Positions 14,732-18,013 of a stretch of 18,013 bases of DNA are shown here, one piece after another (the first letter of the stretch is position 1; each line of letters opens with the position of its first letter). The position numbers and the translations under genes were made by a program. The notes below the pieces were generated by a model. That model saw only the letters and a program-made list of their open reading frames with translations, ran no database searches and was not told the DNA's origin. Source of the stretch: Promethearchaeia archaeon (GTDB lineage: Archaea > Asgardarchaeota > Lokiarchaeia > Sigyniarchaeales > SOKP01). The stretch lies in the NCBI GenBank assembly GCA_029856295.1, contig JAHQWS010000291.1, positions 1-18,013 of the forward strand. Reading direction: 5' to 3'.

Positions 14732-17614
14732 ATGTCATATAAATTTACAGATAAAATCGGGCATTATTCGGGAAATAAGAGATTAGATACTTCAGATTTT
14801 GAAGAGCCTAAATATGATAATGAGAAAACATTAGAAAAGTGGCTTGAAGGAAAAAGAGAAATTAAATTTAACAGGAAATTAAGGCGATGGAAAGACAAGA
14901 TTTCAAAAACCATTGATCCCGAAAAACTTCAAATTCATATGGTAGGACAATCTCACATCGACTGTGCTTGGATGTGGAGATTTGAACAAACTAGGAAGAA
15001 AGCACAGGTGACATTCAGCAAGGCGCTACTACATGCGAAAATGTTTCCTGATACATTTTGTTTTGCATTGAGTGAACCACTACTTTTGGAATGGATAAAA
15101 GAAGATAATCCTAAATTATTCAAGCAGATTCAAGAAACTATAAAAGCCGGTAATATTGAGCTAGTAGGTGGATCTTACGTTGAGCCAGATTGTATGATGC
15201 CCTCTGGAGAGGCCTTGGTAAGACAAAGACTTTATGGCATGCGCTTTTATCGGGATAATTTTGGAATTCTTCCTGAAGTCGAATGGTTTTTAGATTCTTT
15301 TGGATATAATTTCGGGCTTCCACAAATTTTAAAAAAATCCGGAGCAAAATACTTCTGGACTACTAAGTTAACTTGGAATTTGGATACAGTATTTCAGTTT
15401 ATCAATTTTTGGTGGCAGGGTCCAGATGGTTCTCGGATTTTAACGACTAATTTTGATTATGATCTTCCAGTTCTAGAAAACTGGGAAAAATACGAGATTG
15501 GAAGACATCTACTTAAAAATGATGGAAAGAAAATTTGGAACTATTTAATGGATTATAATAAATTAAATGAACATGTTAGAAAGGAAATATGTCCTCATGT
15601 TGGTTTCTTTTTTGGGATGAGTGATGGGGGTCACGGACCGACCCATAAAGAAGTAGCATTTGCAAATGAATATGCAAAACTCAATATGTTTAAATGGAGT
15701 AAGGTTGAAAATTTTTATAAAGAGCTTGAGAAATTTTCCAAGGATTTTCCAGTTTGGAATGATGAGCTTTATTTAGAAAATCATAGAGGATGTTTTTCAA
15801 ACCACGCAGATGTAAAGCGGCGTAACCGAAAGTATGAAAATACTATTACCTCTTTAGAAGCTCTTTCGGTTTTAACATCCCTGATAAATTCAGCTTATAG
15901 ATATCCTATAAATCAGTTAGAAAACCTGTGGAAAATCACGCTTAAAAATCAGTTCCATGATGTTTTGCCAGGAAGTTCTATTCCTGAAGTATATGATGAA
16001 GTATGGGATGATTGGAACAAACAAGATGGAATTATCAAGGAGATTATTAATGATATTGGATTAGCCCTAGTTGGTGAAACAAGTGAAGTAAATTCACAAA
16101 ATAACGCAGAATTTTATCTTTTCAATCCAGTATCATGGGAAAGAGAATCAAGAGTCTTCATTCCAATTAGTAGCATTAAAGATAGACCTATACGCAATAA
16201 GGATGGCAAACCAAATTACGCAAAGTTAATAATATTAAATAGCGAAAGTAAAGAATATATCTGTCAACCTATTGCTGCTGAGCCAGAAAATACATCGGAT
16301 CGAATACCAGCAGGATGGTGGACAATAATTAAATTGAAGTCTTTAAGTGTAACAAAGGCAAAATTAGAGATTTTATCCGATACGTTAAGTAAAGAAATTG
16401 AAAAAAGGCCTGTTTTCACTTTTTCAGATTACTCGCTTTCCAATCAGAAAATATTTATTGAGATTAATCCTAAATCAGGAGCTCTTATTAAATTAAGCGT
16501 TGAAAGTATAAATAGTGGAAAGAATTTATTAAAAGGCGACTCATCAAATTTGACATACGGTTTTCTTGATAACGTCCCTATTTCGCTTCATGCTTGGAAT
16601 TTAATCCCTCAATATTGGGAGCATCCAATCGATCTCTCTAACGAAGAAGATGTTAAAATAAGGATTTCTGAATCGGGCCCTATATTTGCCACTTTAGAGA
16701 TTTCTAGAATGTTAGGAATTAGCCCGGTTATCCAAAAGATAACATTATTTAAGGATTCTCAAGAAATCTTCTTGGAATATTTAACAGATTGGAAACAAAA
16801 AGATATCATGCTAAAAATATTATATAACACCTCTACAAATGCTGAAATTGCTACTGCTGATGGAATGTATTGCGCAATTCAATTTAAAACTAATCCAGAT
16901 GTACCATGTGATAAAGCCCGTTATGAAAAAATCTGCCATAAATATTTTGATATAAGTACTCCCAATAACAAGTGGGGTTTAGCATTACTCAATGAAGGTA
17001 AATATTCGTTTGATGTAAATGGTAGCAATATGAGGTTAACCATGTTACGTTCTTGTCGATATCCTGCTGCAGCACCAGAAGCATGGGTAAATTTGGAACG
17101 CGCTGAAAACGATAGATTATTTAATCATAAAGTTCCCGAATATAGCGGCCTTGGACCTTTCAAATGCCGCTATGCATTATTGCCGCATAATGGGGGCGCT
17201 TTAGTAAATTCTGATGGAACTCCTAACGTGGTTGTTAAAAGAAAGGCAGAAGAATTTAACATGCCAATTATGATAATACCAACGGTAAACATTCATGAAA
17301 ATCAAGAAATAGTCTTAAAATCAGGTAAACCAATATTAGAAATCTTAACTCCTAATGCTTATTTAGGAACATTAAAAATGAATGAATGGGACAAAAAAGA
17401 GACGATTATTGTTAGATTTATTGAAAGTTCTGGAGTTTCTTCAACAGTTAAAGTGAAGTTCAATGAAGGATTTTCAAAGAAAATATCATTAATAAAAGCA
17501 ATTGATTTATTAGAAAGAGAAATTGAAGCTAAATTTGATTGGAATCATAAAAATAGTATTCTTACATTTGATATTGAAAAATTTGAAATCTGCACTTTTG
17601 AACTATATTTTTGA
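14732..17614 (+). CDS. GH38 alpha-mannosidase
   Basis: 960 residues from the ATG at 14732. A TTG 18 bases upstream would add six residues but has no SD, so the ATG is preferred; the GGGGG at 14716-14720 is a weak SD 11 bases away. The catalytic domain has GQSHIDCAWMW with zinc ligands H75 and D77, WFLDSFGYN with nucleophile and zinc ligand D188, FFGMSDGGHGPT with likely acid/base D298 (the usual GDGG reads SDGG), and NQFHDVLPGSSI with zinc ligand H409. The all-beta C-terminal half from about 480 onward fits the family. It releases mannose from alpha-mannosides with retention. No signal peptide is seen, so it acts in the cytosol after import by the upstream GPH symporter. The downstream sulfatase suggests sulfated mannans or N-glycan-like substrates. 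Confidence 0.94.
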   Translation: MSYKFTDKIGHYSGNKRLDTSDFEEPKYDNEKTLEKWLEGKREIKFNRKLRRWKDKISKTIDPEKLQIHMVGQSHIDCAWMWRFEQTRKKAQVTFSKALLHAKMFPDTFCFALSEPLLLEWIKEDNPKLFKQIQETIKAGNIELVGGSYVEPDCMMPSGEALVRQRLYGMRFYRDNFGILPEVEWFLDSFGYNFGLPQILKKSGAKYFWTTKLTWNLDTVFQFINFWWQGPDGSRILTTNFDYDLPVLENWEKYEIGRHLLKNDGKKIWNYLMDYNKLNEHVRKEICPHVGFFFGMSDGGHGPTHKEVAFANEYAKLNMFKWSKVENFYKELEKFSKDFPVWNDELYLENHRGCFSNHADVKRRNRKYENTITSLEALSVLTSLINSAYRYPINQLENLWKITLKNQFHDVLPGSSIPEVYDEVWDDWNKQDGIIKEIINDIGLALVGETSEVNSQNNAEFYLFNPVSWERESRVFIPISSIKDRPIRNKDGKPNYAKLIILNSESKEYICQPIAAEPENTSDRIPAGWWTIIKLKSLSVTKAKLEILSDTLSKEIEKRPVFTFSDYSLSNQKIFIEINPKSGALIKLSVESINSGKNLLKGDSSNLTYGFLDNVPISLHAWNLIPQYWEHPIDLSNEEDVKIRISESGPIFATLEISRMLGISPVIQKITLFKDSQEIFLEYLTDWKQKDIMLKILYNTSTNAEIATADGMYCAIQFKTNPDVPCDKARYEKICHKYFDISTPNNKWGLALLNEGKYSFDVNGSNMRLTMLRSCRYPAAAPEAWVNLERAENDRLFNHKVPEYSGLGPFKCRYALLPHNGGALVNSDGTPNVVVKRKAEEFNMPIMIIPTVNIHENQEIVLKSGKPILEILTPNAYLGTLKMNEWDKKETIIVRFIESSGVSSTVKVKFNEGFSKKISLIKAIDLLEREIEAKFDWNHKNSILTFDIEKFEICTFELYF

Positions 17615-17802
17615 TTAAAAGAAAATAATAGATATCTTGAAATTCTAAGTTTAAAATTTATATATTTATCCAATCTAGATAAGATTAACCAACTAAATTC
17701 AATAAATTAAATATAATGTTAAAAATTAAAGAACAAAAAATTAAAGTGGATTTTTTTTATTTAAAATAATAATTAAATTAAGAATAAGAAATATTGTATA
17801 TC

Positions 17803-18013
17803 ATGCCGGAAAAACCCAATATTATATATATTTTTTCAGATCAACATCGAGGTGATACTCTTGGCTCTGTAGGACACCCTGCAGTTATAACTCCGAATTT
17901 GGATAAATTAGCCTCTGAAGGAGTAAATTTTACTCAATGTTGCACTAATTCTCCTCTTTGTATGCCAGCCAGAGCATCGATGATGACTGGAAAGTATGTG
18001 TGTGAACATGGAG
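17803..18013 (+). CDS. Type I sulfatase (3' partial)
   Basis: The first 70 residues are inside the window. IIYIFSDQHRGDTLGSVGHP is the usual sulfatase start with the metal-binding Asp (FSDQ). TPNLDKLASEGVNFTQCC follows. SPLCMPARASMMTGKY holds C53-x-P-x-R57, the motif whose Cys is turned into formylglycine, so a maturase (FGE or anSME) should be encoded elsewhere. There is no signal peptide, which places it in the cytosol like the GH38 enzyme. No SD is seen before the ATG; a T-rich and TATA-like stretch (17748-17769) lies 35-55 bases upstream. The 188-base gap after the GH38 gene shows nothing else. It probably removes sulfate esters from a sugar imported by the GPH symporter; substrate not readable from this part. 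Confidence 0.9.
   Translation, partial: MPEKPNIIYIFSDQHRGDTLGSVGHPAVITPNLDKLASEGVNFTQCCTNSPLCMPARASMMTGKYVCEHG

Overview
The window is AT-rich and gene-dense, and most likely comes from an Asgard archaeon, probably of the Lokiarchaeia type. The case for this is a eukaryote-like Rag/Arf GTPase with long extensions, a stand-alone F420-type FrhB flavoprotein, poly-T tracts behind genes in place of hairpin terminators, and a mix of genes with short Shine-Dalgarno (SD) sites and genes that look leaderless. The lineage is an inference; no rRNA or ribosomal protein gene is present to settle it. No tRNA, CRISPR array or intact insertion sequence was found.

Layout. 2-1078 (+): 3' part of a Rag/Arf-like GTPase gene whose start lies outside the window. 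1086-2654 (-): a PHP-type metallohydrolase and a YhhN/TMEM86 membrane protein. 2740-6786: a divergent pair made of an acetyl-CoA hydrolase/transferase-GNAT fusion (-) and an AMP-forming acetyl-CoA synthetase (+). 6787-7208: a 48-residue small gene with a very strong SD, two palindromes and what looks like a decayed fragment of the acs 3' half. 7209-8772 (-): a membrane-anchored GH114-like (MJ1477/TM1410) glycosidase and an HXXEE membrane protein, probably one operon. 8845-11438 (-): an FrhB-family iron-sulfur flavoprotein and an alpha-solenoid protein, probably a second operon. 11551-12842: a divergent HxlR regulator and DUF6064-like membrane protein. 12843-13236: a gap holding a probable decayed reading frame and small inverted repeats. 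13237-18013 (+): a GPH sugar symporter, a GH38 alpha-mannosidase and the start of a type I sulfatase, together a glycan-use cluster.

How the genes may work together. The last cluster fits import of sulfated, mannose-containing oligosaccharides and their breakdown in the cytosol, since neither enzyme shows a signal peptide. The acs/CoA-transferase-GNAT pair is the most interesting part. Acs keeps the lysine that protein acetyltransferases modify in bacteria. The divergent partner is a GNAT domain fused to a CoA-transferase domain in which the expected catalytic glutamate reads as histidine. This resembles in design, but not in fold, the bacterial Pat enzyme (a dead acyl-CoA synthetase-like domain plus GNAT) that switches Acs off. 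That link is a hypothesis drawn from the sequence and has not been shown.
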